NCBI GenBank assembly: GCA_947522695.1
Contig: CANNTX010000009.1
Coordinates: forward strand, 1 to 30,381
Length of the DNA: 30,381 nt
Direction of reading: 5' to 3'
Source: an uncultured Bacilli bacterium
Lineage (GTDB): Bacteria; Bacillota_I; Bacilli_A; RF39; UBA660
Shown here: piece after piece, positions 7,446 through 16,042 of the stretch
Layout: each line of letters opens with the position of its first letter
Position numbering within the stretch: the stretch's first letter is position 1
Position numbers and translations under genes: made by a program
Notes under the pieces: generated by a model
What the model saw: only the letters and a program-made list of their open reading frames with translations
Told to the model about the DNA's origin: nothing
Databases searched by the model: none

Positions 7446-7814
7446 ATGGATAAAAAAGATGAATTTAAAGAATTTATTAAAAGTAAACCTGAATTAGTTG
7501 ATTTAGTTAAAAATAAAAAATATACATGGCAAGATTTTTATGAGGTATATGATTTATATGGAAATAACGATGATGTTTGGAATAAATATAATGAAGAAAA
7601 AAGTGAAGTTGATAGTGATGATAGAAAGAATGCATCTATTACAGAACTTACTAATTTAGTTAAAAATATTAATATTGATAATGTGCAAAAATATATTAAT
7701 AATGCTCAGAAAGCTATTAATGTAATAAGTGAGTTAACAGCTAAAAAACCAGTTGATACAATAAATACTGTTGCTAAAACACCTAGGGTAATTAATAAGT
7801 TTTTTGGTGATTAA
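7446..7814 (+). CDS. ylbD: YlbD-like protein
   Basis: A 122-aa acidic protein of the YlbD family, annotated as a putative spore coat protein in Bacillus. The N-terminus has the family pattern FKEFIKSKPELVD, then KYTWQDFYEVYDLYG and DDVWNKY. The C-terminal half is less conserved and helical (NLVKNINIDNVQKYINNAQ). The start at 7446 is preferred over GTG 7434 because AGGTGG is eight bases upstream. It is followed with a one-base overlap by a YlbE-like gene, the same pair order as in Bacillus subtilis. Role here is unknown; the spore link is by family only. Confidence 0.75.
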   Translation: MDKKDEFKEFIKSKPELVDLVKNKKYTWQDFYEVYDLYGNNDDVWNKYNEEKSEVDSDDRKNASITELTNLVKNINIDNVQKYINNAQKAINVISELTAKKPVDTINTVAKTPRVINKFFGD

Positions 7815-8035
7815 TGAAAGCCGATATTTTAATTAAAATTAATAGTGATCCTAAATTAAAAGAGTTTATTAATAATAATTCTTATTGGTATAAATATTTA
7901 AATAGGGGAAGTAGTTATTATAAAAATTTTATGGAAGCATATAAAAGTTATAAGAAAAATGAACGTATAAATAAAACTAATAATATATTAGAGACGGTTG
8001 ACACTGTTAACAGTATTTTGAAAATATTAAAGTAA
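7814..8035 (+). CDS. ylbE: YlbE-like protein
   Basis: A 73-aa protein with the YlbE pattern: a short Asp-Pro-x-Leu-Lys-x-Phe-Ile start (SDPKLKEFI), the aromatic SYWYKYLNRG motif and a helical tail (ILETVDTVNSILKILK). The ATG overlaps the stop of the preceding ylbD-like gene (TAATG), so the two are translationally coupled. The adjacency repeats B. subtilis ylbD-ylbE and strengthens both calls. Function is unknown in any organism I can cite. Confidence 0.75.
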   Translation: MKADILIKINSDPKLKEFINNNSYWYKYLNRGSSYYKNFMEAYKSYKKNERINKTNNILETVDTVNSILKILK

Positions 8036-8041
8036 AAGTAA

Positions 8042-8070
8042 TTGACATATTCTTTTCTTTCTAGTAGAAT
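8042..8070 (+). promoter_or_regulatory. Strong promoter of the pilin gene
   Basis: Perfect TTGACA (8042-8047), 17-base spacer, TAGAAT (8065-8070). It starts six bases after the ylbE stop, so the pilin gene is an independent unit. Confidence 0.75.
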
Positions 8071-8105
8071 TAATTATAGATAACATAGAAAGAGGGAAAT
8101 GATTT

Positions 8106-8606
8106 ATGAAAAAGTTAAATGAGAAAGGTTTTACATTAGTTGAGTTACTTGCTGTAATTGTTGTACTTGCAATTATTATGGTTTTAACTGTTCCATCAGT
8201 TTTATCATCAATGAATTCTGCAAGACAATCATCATTCTTAATTTATGCTGGTAAAATGCTTGAAGCTGCTCAAGGAAAATATCAATCAGAATCATTATTA
8301 ACTACACCTAGTACTTGTTATAATTTAAGTGCTTTAAGTGGCAATGGTTCAACTCAATATAAGGGAGTAGTAAAGGTATCAATTGGAACTGACGGAAGCC
8401 CTGTATTTAAACTTCAAATGTATGATAACAATTATCAAATTGGATTTAAAGCTGATACCAATTCTGGAGACGTAGCTGATGGCGTTACCTATGCTAATAT
8501 TGAAACTATTAAAGGCAATTTAGCATCAAAGAAACCACTTCAAGCTGCACCAAGTGCTACAGATGCTGCTAAAGCACCTTATAATGTTGCTTGCCCAGCA
8601 GCATAG
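8106..8606 (+). CDS. Type IV pilin-like protein
   Basis: A 166-aa prepilin with a class III leader: KKLNEKG followed by FTLVELLAVIVVLAIIMV. Peptidase would cut after Gly8, leaving N-methylated Phe, and the Glu at mature position 5 is present. After the helix comes a globular domain with two Cys (positions in STCYNL and NVACPAA) that could form a disulfide near the C-terminus, a common pilin feature. AGAGGG lies nine bases before the start. It has its own strong promoter and terminator, with no assembly ATPase, platform protein or peptidase nearby, so it relies on machinery encoded elsewhere. It could be a major pilin or a ComGC-like pseudopilin; the strong promoter favours an abundant product. 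Confidence 0.85.
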   Translation: MKKLNEKGFTLVELLAVIVVLAIIMVLTVPSVLSSMNSARQSSFLIYAGKMLEAAQGKYQSESLLTTPSTCYNLSALSGNGSTQYKGVVKVSIGTDGSPVFKLQMYDNNYQIGFKADTNSGDVADGVTYANIETIKGNLASKKPLQAAPSATDAAKAPYNVACPAA

Positions 8607-8621
8607 ATTTGTGATTAGATT

Positions 8622-8651
8622 AAAATCAAAGGTTTAAACTTTGATTTTTTT
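8622..8651 (+). terminator. Pilin gene terminator
   Basis: AAAATCAAAG (8622-8631), seven-base loop, CTTTGATTTT (8639-8648), then more T. Confidence 0.85.
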
Positions 8652-8678
8652 ATGTTATGATTTTAGTGGTGATTAAAG

Positions 8679-9548
8679 ATGATAATAGGATCTCATGTAC
8701 ATTTTAAAAATAAACAAATATTAGATAGTGTTAAGGAAGCAATTTTATATAAGGCTGATACTTTTATGTTTTATACTGGTGCACCACAAAATACTTTTAG
8801 ATCAGATATAAAGCCAGAATACTTAGTTGAAGCTAAAGAGTTAATGATTAAAAATAATATTGATATAAATAATGTTATATGTCATGCTCCGTATATTATT
8901 AATTTGGCTAATAATTTAGATGAACATAAATATGAATTTAGTAAAGAATTTTTAAGAAAAGAATTAGATAGATGTGAAGAATTAGAAGTTAAATATCTTG
9001 TGTTACATCCGGGATCTAGTGTTAAGATAGAACGTGATGTTGCAATAGATAATATAGTTAGAGCTATTAATGATATTACTAAAGAAGAAGATAAATGTAT
9101 TATTCTTTTAGAAACTATGGCAGGTAAAGGTACTGAAATAGGTTGTAATTTAGATGAAATAGCTTATATTGTTAAAAATGTTAGAAATAAGATTGGAGTT
9201 TGTTTAGATACATGTCATTTAAATGATTCGGGAGTTAATCTTAAAGAATTTGATAGTTATTTAGATGAATTTGATAAAAAAGTTGGTATTGATAAAATTA
9301 AATGTGTTCATGTCAATGATTCTAAAAATATATTAAGTAGTCATAAAGATCGTCATGAAAATATAGGATTTGGTACTATTGGGTTTGATACCTTGTTAAG
9401 TATAATTAATAATCCTAGATTAGAAAAAGTTCCTAAAATATTAGAAACTCCTTATGTTATGGATAAAGCCCCTTATAAATATGAAATAGAGATGATAAGA
9501 AAGGGAAAGTTTAATCCAAATTTAATAAATGATATTATAAATAATTAA
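8679..9548 (+). CDS. nfo: Endonuclease IV (AP endonuclease)
   Basis: Metal-dependent AP endonuclease for base-excision repair, 289 aa, typical length. The TIM-barrel metal ligands sit in the expected motifs in order: GSHVHF at the start, VICHAPYIINLA, LVLHPGS, LLETMAGKGTEIG, GVCLDTCHLNDSG, CVHVNDSK, KDRHENIGFG and ILETPY at the end. The start is supported by a nearby GGTGAT. The 3' end overlaps by 14 bases the convergent DUF2624 gene. In B. subtilis nfo (yqfS) is next to the DUF2624 gene yqfT, which matches. Confidence 0.95.
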   Translation: MIIGSHVHFKNKQILDSVKEAILYKADTFMFYTGAPQNTFRSDIKPEYLVEAKELMIKNNIDINNVICHAPYIINLANNLDEHKYEFSKEFLRKELDRCEELEVKYLVLHPGSSVKIERDVAIDNIVRAINDITKEEDKCIILLETMAGKGTEIGCNLDEIAYIVKNVRNKIGVCLDTCHLNDSGVNLKEFDSYLDEFDKKVGIDKIKCVHVNDSKNILSSHKDRHENIGFGTIGFDTLLSIINNPRLEKVPKILETPYVMDKAPYKYEIEMIRKGKFNPNLINDIINN

Positions 9549-9780
9549 TATATTCATCAATTAATTTACTTATTTTACCTGCGTTTTCTTTAGAGAAACG
9601 ATCTTTATAATCATTAAAATTATATTTATATTTGTCTTGCATTATTTCTTTATAATGTTTTTTAATAAAGTCATAAGTAAAGTCTAATTCTTCGTTAGAT
9701 AGTCTTATGTCTTTTTTAGTTGCAAAGTTTAAAATATCATCTTTTCTTAAATTATTCATATATATATCAACAATATTCAT
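9535..9780 (-). CDS. DUF2624 family protein (YqfT-like)
   Basis: An 81-aa protein with the DUF2624 look: an N-terminal NNLRKDDILNFATKKDI segment, LSNEELDFTYDFIKKHY and a helical C-terminus. Function is unknown. It is convergent with nfo and overlaps its last 14 bases. The association nfo/DUF2624 is also seen in Bacillus, where yqfT follows yqfS, though there the orientation differs by my recollection. The ATG is 44 bases from the divergent penicillin-binding protein start, so the two may share a promoter region. Confidence 0.7.
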   Translation of the reverse strand: MNIVDIYMNNLRKDDILNFATKKDIRLSNEELDFTYDFIKKHYKEIMQDKYKYNFNDYKDRFSKENAGKISKLIDEYINYL

Positions 9781-9823
9781 AAAATCACCCTATATATTTT
9801 ATGTTTTTATCCATAATAATATT

Positions 9824-11731
9824 ATGAAAAATAAAATTATATATTTATATATTTTAATTAGTTTGATATCAATTATAGTTGTTTTTAACTTTATAAATAA
9901 TAATTCTTATAGTGTTACTGATGAATATGTTTATGGGTTAACTGCTCCAAGAGGAAGAATATTAGATGTTAATGGGAATATATTAGTTGATAATAAACAA
10001 ATTAAAGTAATTATTGCTAATACTTATGGATTAAGTGAACAAGAAATTATAGAAAGTGTAAAAGAATTAGCTAAAATTATTGATATAGATAGTAATGTTA
10101 GTGAGTATAATTTAAAATATTATTATTATATAAATAATAGAAAAAAAGTTGATAATTTAATATCAGATGAAATTAAAACTAAATATAAAGAAAGAAAAAT
10201 AAGTAGTAAAGAATTATTAGAAGAAAAGATTAATATTATTGATGATGATATGTTAAGTAAGATAGATAAAAAAGAAGCTTATTTATATTATTTATTTACT
10301 AATGGGTATTCTTATCAAGATAAAATTATTAAAGAGGATATAAGTGAAGAAGATTATATAAATATTAATAATAAAATGATTAAGGGAATAAGGACTGATA
10401 TAACATGGGAAAGAATATATCCTTATGGTGATAGTTTAAAACAGGTATTTGGAATGGTTTCTTCTAAAAGTGAAGGATTACCTTTAGAATATAAAGATTA
10501 TTATTTAAAGATGGGATATAATTTAAATGATAGAGTTGGTGTTAGTAATTTAGAATTTATTTATGATGATTATTTAAAAGGAACTAAAGCTAAATATGTT
10601 AGAAAAGATGGATATTTAAAATTAGTGAGTGATTATGAAAGTGGAAATGATTTGGTACTATCAATAGATATTAATATTCAAAATAAAGCCGAAAAAATAT
10701 TAGAAGAAGAAATGATCTTAGCAAAAAAGGCTCCTAATTCAAAATATTTTGATAAGTCTTATTTAATAGTTAGTAATCCGAATAATGGGGAAATAATGTC
10801 TTTAGTGGGAAAGAAAATTACTAAGGATAATATTTTTATAGATTATTCTTATAATACAATATTAGATTCTTATGCAATGGGTAGTGCAGTTAAAGGGGCT
10901 TCAATATCAGTTGGATATAAATATAAGTTAATAGATGATAATTTTAAGGTTAAGGATGCTTGTGTTAAGTTGTATTCTCAAAGAGATAAATGCTCATGGA
11001 TGAGTTTAGGTTATATTGATGATTTAGAAGCTTTAAGAATGAGTAGTAATTATTTTCAATATATTATAGTAATTAAAAGTACTGGTAAAGAATATAAGAG
11101 AAATATGAAGCTTAATACTACTGTGGAAGATTTTAAACGTTATAGGGATGTTTTTAATGAATATGGATTAGGTGTTTTAACTAATATTGATTTAAATAAA
11201 GAATCTAGTGGTGTTAAAGGAAATATAGTATCTGATGATTTACTTCTTAATTTATCAATTGGACAATATGATGCTTATACTCCTATTCAGTTAACAAGTT
11301 ATATTGGAACTATTGCAACAGGTGAAAGAAGAAAACTATCTTTAGTTAAATATGTAATTGATAAAAATGGTAAAATAATATATGAAAATAAGAATGAGGT
11401 ATATAATAAAATTTCAGAAGATGATTATAATTTAAATAGAATTAGAGAAGGTTTTTCATTAGTTAATAAAACTGGTACTGGTTATTATTATACTAATCAT
11501 AAGTTTACGTCGGCGGGTAAAACTGGTACAGCAGAGGCAATGTATGGTAATGTTTCAGTTATTAATACTTCATATGTTATGTATGCTCCTTTAGAAAATC
11601 CAAAATTTACTTTAACTTTGGTAAGCCCTAGTATTAAATATCAAAATAGTAATAGTTCATATAAATATCCAATAAATGCTCATGTTGCTAAAAAAGTTAG
11701 TGAATTTGTTTATAATTATTTAAGTGAGTAA
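9824..11731 (+). CDS. Class B penicillin-binding protein (D,D-transpeptidase)
   Basis: Peptidoglycan cross-linking transpeptidase, 635 aa from ATG 9824. An ATG 39 codons earlier would overlap the minus-strand DUF2624 gene and precede the membrane helix, so the later start is used. One N-terminal helix (about residues 5-24) is followed by the dimerisation domain starting TAPRGRILDVNGNILVD. In the transpeptidase domain the active-site Ser354 is in SAVK, the second motif is SSN (407-409), and KTGTAEA begins at Lys566. The sequence before the Ser (AMGSAVKG) departs from the usual EPGSTFK/EPGSxxK. An insertion between dimer and catalytic domains is Lys/Asn-rich. Elongation or division role cannot be told; a SEDS protein at 18816 is a candidate partner. 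Confidence 0.9.
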   Translation: MKNKIIYLYILISLISIIVVFNFINNNSYSVTDEYVYGLTAPRGRILDVNGNILVDNKQIKVIIANTYGLSEQEIIESVKELAKIIDIDSNVSEYNLKYYYYINNRKKVDNLISDEIKTKYKERKISSKELLEEKINIIDDDMLSKIDKKEAYLYYLFTNGYSYQDKIIKEDISEEDYININNKMIKGIRTDITWERIYPYGDSLKQVFGMVSSKSEGLPLEYKDYYLKMGYNLNDRVGVSNLEFIYDDYLKGTKAKYVRKDGYLKLVSDYESGNDLVLSIDINIQNKAEKILEEEMILAKKAPNSKYFDKSYLIVSNPNNGEIMSLVGKKITKDNIFIDYSYNTILDSYAMGSAVKGASISVGYKYKLIDDNFKVKDACVKLYSQRDKCSWMSLGYIDDLEALRMSSNYFQYIIVIKSTGKEYKRNMKLNTTVEDFKRYRDVFNEYGLGVLTNIDLNKESSGVKGNIVSDDLLLNLSIGQYDAYTPIQLTSYIGTIATGERRKLSLVKYVIDKNGKIIYENKNEVYNKISEDDYNLNRIREGFSLVNKTGTGYYYTNHKFTSAGKTGTAEAMYGNVSVINTSYVMYAPLENPKFTLTLVSPSIKYQNSNSSYKYPINAHVAKKVSEFVYNYLSE

Positions 11732-11793
11732 AATTTACTAGTAAATAATTTATAATAGTGTTATTATATGTGAGGTTTAAAGGAAGTGTTGTT

Positions 11794-12585
11794 ATGAATT
11801 ATATTAAAAATGTTTATTTGGAAGATAGAAATCGAAAATTAGTAATAGAAGTTGATGATAATTTAATTAATTTAATTAAACCTTTTATAGGAAATAAAGA
11901 TTTTGTTTATTTAGGTGAATATCCTTTAATTGTACCTGATAGTATGACACAATCAAAGTTAAATAAAAAAGGTGGTAAACATATAACTAATGAATTTTAT
12001 AATATTCCACAAAATACATTAAGTGGGGAAGTTAAATTTAATAAGTATCCTGTTATTATGTATAACAATATTAAGTATGTATGTGTAAATAGTTTAGAGG
12101 ATAATAAACGTAATTGGATAGAAATTAGACCTGTTAAATGGCAGATAAATGAATCTAATTTAGAGTTTGAATCTAGTTTATTTGTTAAATCTGATTGTTT
12201 ATTAAATGAAGATATAATTAAAAAATATGTTGTTAATGATATGTTTCAAGGAATTAATAATTCTAATATAATTTATGAACTTGCTAGATTGAATGGACAA
12301 AATTTAAAAGATTTTAATTTATATTCAATACTAAATAATTCTAATTTAAATTTTAATTCATTAACTAGTGAAGAAATAATAATTCTTGGTTTAATGTTAG
12401 GTTTATTTAAAGGAAAAACTTTTAAATTTGAAGATGTTGCTTCATTATTAGATATAGATATTGAAGAGGTATTATATAAATATAAAAGTGGTATTAATAA
12501 ATTAGAGATAATAATTAATAAAAGTTTAAGTGATGAAAATAAACATGCTGAAAAATTACTTACAATGATTAATGAGAGGAAATAA
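11794..12585 (+). CDS. DUF6273-like domain joined to a sigma region 4-like helix-turn-helix
   Basis: A 263-aa soluble protein with no signal peptide. Residues about 25-140 resemble the N-terminal part of DUF6273 proteins: VYLGEYPLIVPDS, LNKKGG, then VIMYNNIKYVCVNS and WIEIRPVKWQI, matching the family's FGSYPQ...YxGxKY...EPIKW pattern. Residues about 190-250 (LTSEEIIILGLMLGLFKGKT, FEDVASLLDIDIEEVLYKYK) look like sigma region 4: a conserved 'all-or-none' helix, then a two-helix DNA-binding unit, with the family's FGF-type loop shortened. ATG 11794 is preferred over GTG 11758 because AGGAAG lies seven bases upstream. It could be a DNA-binding regulator with a sensing domain. Both assignments are by eye. 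Confidence 0.5.
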   Translation: MNYIKNVYLEDRNRKLVIEVDDNLINLIKPFIGNKDFVYLGEYPLIVPDSMTQSKLNKKGGKHITNEFYNIPQNTLSGEVKFNKYPVIMYNNIKYVCVNSLEDNKRNWIEIRPVKWQINESNLEFESSLFVKSDCLLNEDIIKKYVVNDMFQGINNSNIIYELARLNGQNLKDFNLYSILNNSNLNFNSLTSEEIIILGLMLGLFKGKTFKFEDVASLLDIDIEEVLYKYKSGINKLEIIINKSLSDENKHAEKLLTMINERK

Positions 12586-12606
12586 CTTGAAAAAGTTATT
12601 TTTTTT
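12581..12606 (+). terminator. Terminator after the DUF6273/HTH gene
   Basis: AATAACTT (12581-12588), GAAA loop, AAGTTATT (12593-12600), then a run of T to 12606. The stem overlaps the stop codon. Confidence 0.8.
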
Positions 12607-12643
12607 ATAAATTAACAAATAAAAAAAGTAAAATGAAAAGTTT

Positions 12644-12673
12644 TTGGCTATTTATATATATAGAAGGTATAAA
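12644..12673 (+). promoter_or_regulatory. Candidate promoter of the PD-(D/E)XK gene
   Basis: TTGGCT (12644-12649), 18-base spacer, TATAAA (12668-12673). The match is moderate; it lies between the upstream terminator and the AGGAGGT ribosome site. Confidence 0.4.
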
Positions 12674-12700
12674 TATATCTTCTTAGAACTAGGAGGTGAC

Positions 12701-13597
12701 ATGAGTAATTTATATAAAGCTTTAAGACAAAAATATGGCTATGATTTTCAAATACCTATTTATAATGATCGTGCTTTTAAATCATTAGTAAAAAAACATA
12801 ATAATTTTATTATTAAATTATTATCCGAATTATGTAATTTTAATATTAAAGATGTAGAAGATTCTTATTTTTTAGATACTGAAACAACTAATGATTATTA
12901 TGATGAAACTAAAATGACTGTTGATTTAATATTTAGTGATAATAATAAGAACTTAGTTAATATAGAAATGAATACTAATATTAATAATTCTACTTTAATA
13001 AGAAATAATCTATATATTTATAGAATAATATTAAGTAAATCAGATAATAAAAATAAAATGTATGAAAATATTAATTTAACTCAAATTAATATTGATTTAA
13101 AATCATTTAATTTTATGAAAAAGATAGTAAATAAATTTGAAATGATAGAAGATACTACATTTGAAAAACTACCATATTTTGTTACAGTCTATCACATTGG
13201 TCTTGATAAAATAGAACAAAATTCTTATAATGAAAGCATAAGTGATTATGCAACAAGATGTTTAAAAATATTTGCATCAAGTAGCAAGAAACTAACAAAA
13301 GAACTTGCTGGAAACTATAAAGAATTATTGGAGGTTGCGAAATTTATGAATAATTATTCTAATAATCTAAAAAATCTAATTTATTATAATCCCGATGAAG
13401 AAGCCGAAAAAATAAGATTAACAGATTTACATTTTGCTCGTGAAGATGGATATGAACTTGGCGTTTCTCAAGGTATATCAGATGAAAAGAAAAACATAGC
13501 TCAAAAAATGCTCTCGAAAGGAACACCAGTCGAAGAAATATCGGAAATTACTAACCTATCAAAAAAAGAAATATTAAAGTTAAAAGATAACAATTAA
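12701..13597 (+). CDS. PD-(D/E)XK nuclease family protein (Rpn/transposase-like)
   Basis: A 298-aa protein of the PD-(D/E)XK 'transposase' group (Rpn/YhgA-like and PDDEXK_2). It opens with YKALRQKYGYDFQIPIYND-type sequence, the usual lead-in that contains an F(K)xLF-like segment. The active-site strand pair is TVDLIFSDNNKNLVNIEMN: Asp, then Glu in the E-x-N/Q form found in this family. The C-terminus (AQKMLSKGTPVEEISEITNL) is the alpha-helical tail common in these proteins. Members act as recombination-promoting nucleases or are of unknown role; many are domesticated. AGGAGGT is directly before ATG 12701, replacing an earlier in-frame start at 12644 that lies within the promoter. Confidence 0.78.
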   Translation: MSNLYKALRQKYGYDFQIPIYNDRAFKSLVKKHNNFIIKLLSELCNFNIKDVEDSYFLDTETTNDYYDETKMTVDLIFSDNNKNLVNIEMNTNINNSTLIRNNLYIYRIILSKSDNKNKMYENINLTQINIDLKSFNFMKKIVNKFEMIEDTTFEKLPYFVTVYHIGLDKIEQNSYNESISDYATRCLKIFASSSKKLTKELAGNYKELLEVAKFMNNYSNNLKNLIYYNPDEEAEKIRLTDLHFAREDGYELGVSQGISDEKKNIAQKMLSKGTPVEEISEITNLSKKEILKLKDNN

Positions 13598-13644
13598 TAT
13601 TTCTTTTTATTTGAAATTTTATTATATATTATTTAATTTAGACG

Positions 13645-13653
13645 TGTTATAAT
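13645..13653 (+). promoter_or_regulatory. Extended -10 promoter of nusB-xseA-xseB
   Basis: TGTTATAAT is a perfect extended -10 element (TGN plus TATAAT at 13648-13653). No convincing -35 is seen, which extended -10 promoters can tolerate. It implies that the nusB start is at 13676, not 13652. Confidence 0.55.
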
Positions 13654-13675
13654 GTTTGAAGAAAGAGGTTTATAT

Positions 13676-14068
13676 ATGGCAAGTAGAAGTGAATTAAGAG
13701 AAAAAATAATGACTATTATTTATCAAATAACTTTATATAAGAATAATAAAATGAGTTATAACGTTGATGATGTTATTAAAGAAAATGTAGAAATAGATAA
13801 TGAATTTGTTAAAGATATGGTTTATGGGGTTGTTACTAATTTTGATGAACTTACAAATATTGCAAATGAATATTTAAAAGATTGGACAATTGATAGATTA
13901 GATTTAACAGGTGGAGCTATACTTAGAATGGCTATTTATGAAATAAAATATATGGATACACCTAATATCGTAGTTATTAATGAAGCTTTAGAACTTGCTA
14001 AGAAATATAGTGATGATGCAGTTAGAAAGATGATTAATGCTTGTTTAGATAGGATTATTAACGAGTAA
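13676..14068 (+). CDS. nusB: Transcription antitermination factor NusB
   Basis: RNA-binding antitermination protein acting with NusE/S10 at boxA of rRNA operons. The 130-aa all-helical protein has the family's start ASRSELREKIMTIIYQ and the C-terminal signature TPNIVVINEALELAKKY followed by VRKMINACLDRI. An upstream ATG at 13652 lies on the -10 element, and AAAGAGG sits before 13676, so the later start is used. Its stop overlaps the xseA start by one base (TAATG). Confidence 0.93.
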   Translation: MASRSELREKIMTIIYQITLYKNNKMSYNVDDVIKENVEIDNEFVKDMVYGVVTNFDELTNIANEYLKDWTIDRLDLTGGAILRMAIYEIKYMDTPNIVVINEALELAKKYSDDAVRKMINACLDRIINE

Positions 14069-15333
14069 TGGAAAGAAGATATATTACAGTAGGTACTTTA
14101 AATAGATATCTTAAAAATAAATTTGATACTGATCCTAATATTCAGAAAGTTTATTTAAAGGGTGAGGTATCTAATTTTAAAGGGCATACTAGGGGACATT
14201 TATATTTTACTTTAAAGGATGAGGAATCAAGAATAAATGCGGTAATGTTTTCTTTTAATGCTTCTAAATTAAATTTTGTTCCAGAAGATGGAATGAAAGT
14301 ACTTGTATGTGGTAAGGTTTCTTTATATCCACCAACTGGACAATATCAAATTTATGTAGAAGAGATGACTAATGATGGATTAGGTAATCTATATTTGATG
14401 TTTGAGGCTTTAAAGAAAGAACTTAGTGAACTTGGTTATTTTAATGAAGAACATAAAAAGAAGTTACCAAAGTATCCTAAAAAAATTGGAATTGTTACAG
14501 CACCAACTGGAGCAGCTATTAAAGATATATTAAGTACAATTAAAAGAAGATATCCTATATGTGAAACATTATTATTTCCTTGTTTAGTTCAAGGAGATCT
14601 TGCTAAAGATGATATTGTAAGACAAATTAATAAAGCTAATGAGTATGATGATATTGATTTATTAATAGTTGGACGTGGTGGTGGATCTTATGAAGATCTA
14701 TGGGCGTTTAATGAGAAAGTTGTAGCTGATGCAATATATAACTCTAGAATACCTATAATAAGTGCAGTAGGACATGAAATAGATTTTACAATAGCAGATT
14801 TTGTGGCTGATTTAAGAGCACCAACTCCAACCGGAGCTGCTGAAATGGCTGTACCTAATATGAGTGATTTACTTAATTTAATTACTCAATATAAATTAAG
14901 AAGTACAAATATAATTAATACTAAAATAAAGAATTATCAAAATGTTTTGGATAAATTAAAATCATCTTATGTTTTAACTAATCCACTTAATATTTACGAG
15001 ATTAAAGAACAAAAATTATCTGATTTAATAGATAGATTAAACAATTATATTATAAATAAAATTGAAATTAATAAAACTAAATATGAACATTTAAGAAATA
15101 ATCGTATATTATGTAATCCGGAAGAGATGTTTAAAGAGAAGTATCATAAATACAATTTAATACTTAATAAATTAGAGTTACTTAATCCTTTAAATATATT
15201 ATCTAAAGGTTATTCAGTAGTTTCTAAGGATGATGAAATAATTAAAGATAGTGATAAATTAAAAGTGGGAGATAATATTAATATAAGATTATTTAAAGGT
15301 AAAATAAATGCGAAAGTTGAAGGGATAGAATAA
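14068..15333 (+). CDS. xseA: Exodeoxyribonuclease VII large subunit
   Basis: Catalytic subunit of exonuclease VII, which digests single-stranded DNA from both ends. The 421-aa length is normal. Residues 1-100 or so form the OB-fold (VSNFKGHTRGHLYFTLKD, KVSLYPPTGQYQIYVEEM). The catalytic domain has GIVTAPTGAAIKDILSTI, LIVGRGGGSYEDLWAFNE, ISAVGHEIDFTIADFVADL and RAPTPTGAAEMAVP, all intact. The C-terminal third is coiled coil, followed by the NILSKGYSVV tail. It overlaps nusB by one base and is followed by xseB after two bases. Confidence 0.96.
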   Translation: MERRYITVGTLNRYLKNKFDTDPNIQKVYLKGEVSNFKGHTRGHLYFTLKDEESRINAVMFSFNASKLNFVPEDGMKVLVCGKVSLYPPTGQYQIYVEEMTNDGLGNLYLMFEALKKELSELGYFNEEHKKKLPKYPKKIGIVTAPTGAAIKDILSTIKRRYPICETLLFPCLVQGDLAKDDIVRQINKANEYDDIDLLIVGRGGGSYEDLWAFNEKVVADAIYNSRIPIISAVGHEIDFTIADFVADLRAPTPTGAAEMAVPNMSDLLNLITQYKLRSTNIINTKIKNYQNVLDKLKSSYVLTNPLNIYEIKEQKLSDLIDRLNNYIINKIEINKTKYEHLRNNRILCNPEEMFKEKYHKYNLILNKLELLNPLNILSKGYSVVSKDDEIIKDSDKLKVGDNINIRLFKGKINAKVEGIE

Positions 15334-15335
15334 TT

Positions 15336-15554
15336 ATGGAAGATAAAAAATTTGAAGATTTAATGAATGAACTTGAAATGAATGTTAAAAAATTAGAAAA
15401 TGGGGAAATTGATTTAGATTCATCTATTGAAACTTATAGTGAAGCTATGAAGCTTGCTAAAATATGTGGAGATAAATTAACTAAAGCAACTGAATCTGTT
15501 AATAAAATATTAATGGATAATGGTGAAGAAAAAGATTTTAAAGTGGAGGAATAA
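15336..15554 (+). CDS. xseB: Exodeoxyribonuclease VII small subunit
   Basis: The 72-aa small subunit, which binds in several copies to the XseA coiled coil. It shows the family motif FEDLMNELEMNVKKLENGEI followed by LDSSIETYSEAMKLAKIC. It starts two bases after xseA and ends two bases before the next gene, so the operon continues. Confidence 0.95.
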   Translation: MEDKKFEDLMNELEMNVKKLENGEIDLDSSIETYSEAMKLAKICGDKLTKATESVNKILMDNGEEKDFKVEE

Positions 15555-15556
15555 GA

Positions 15557-16042
15557 ATGAAATATTGTACTAAATGTGGTAATGAATTAAAAAGTAAAGA
15601 TTTATATTGCTCAAAGTGTGGAACTAAAGTTGAAAAAGAAATTAAAGAAGCTAAAGAAGTTAAGGATGCTGGTAGTGAAGAAGTTAATGGCAATTTTACA
15701 ATAAATAAGAGAGATATTGCTACTCAAATTATTTTAACAGTTATTACGTGTGGTTTATATAGTTTGTATTGGATTGTAACTATTACTGATGATGTTAATA
15801 TGTTATATGAGGATGATAATAATACTTCCGGTATAACTGTTGTTCTTTTAAGTATTTTAACATGTGGTTTATACTTAATTTATTGGAATTATGATATCGG
15901 AAGAAAACTATATCAATTAGGAAATAAATATGATAAACAAATATCTGATAATTCAATTATATATTTAATTTTATCTATAATCCAAGCTAATTTAGTTAAT
16001 TTAATTTTAATGCAAAGCGATTTGAATAAACTTGGAAAATAG
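15557..16042 (+). CDS. Zinc-ribbon plus DUF4234 membrane protein
   Basis: A 161-aa protein. Residues 4-21 form a zinc ribbon with two CxxC pairs (CTKCG and CSKCG). After a Lys/Glu-rich linker come three or four membrane helices in the DUF4234 pattern, with the repeated ITCGLYSLYW and LTCGLYLIYW motifs. Function is not known. GGAGGAATAAG provides the ribosome site. It is the fourth gene behind the nusB promoter by spacing, though without functional link to exonuclease VII. Confidence 0.75.
   Translation: MKYCTKCGNELKSKDLYCSKCGTKVEKEIKEAKEVKDAGSEEVNGNFTINKRDIATQIILTVITCGLYSLYWIVTITDDVNMLYEDDNNTSGITVVLLSILTCGLYLIYWNYDIGRKLYQLGNKYDKQISDNSIIYLILSIIQANLVNLILMQSDLNKLGK

Noticed and set aside
9707..9823. 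39-codon N-terminal extension of the penicillin-binding protein
   Set aside because: It lies opposite the DUF2624 gene and would place 39 residues before the membrane helix; the ATG at 9824 is more natural.
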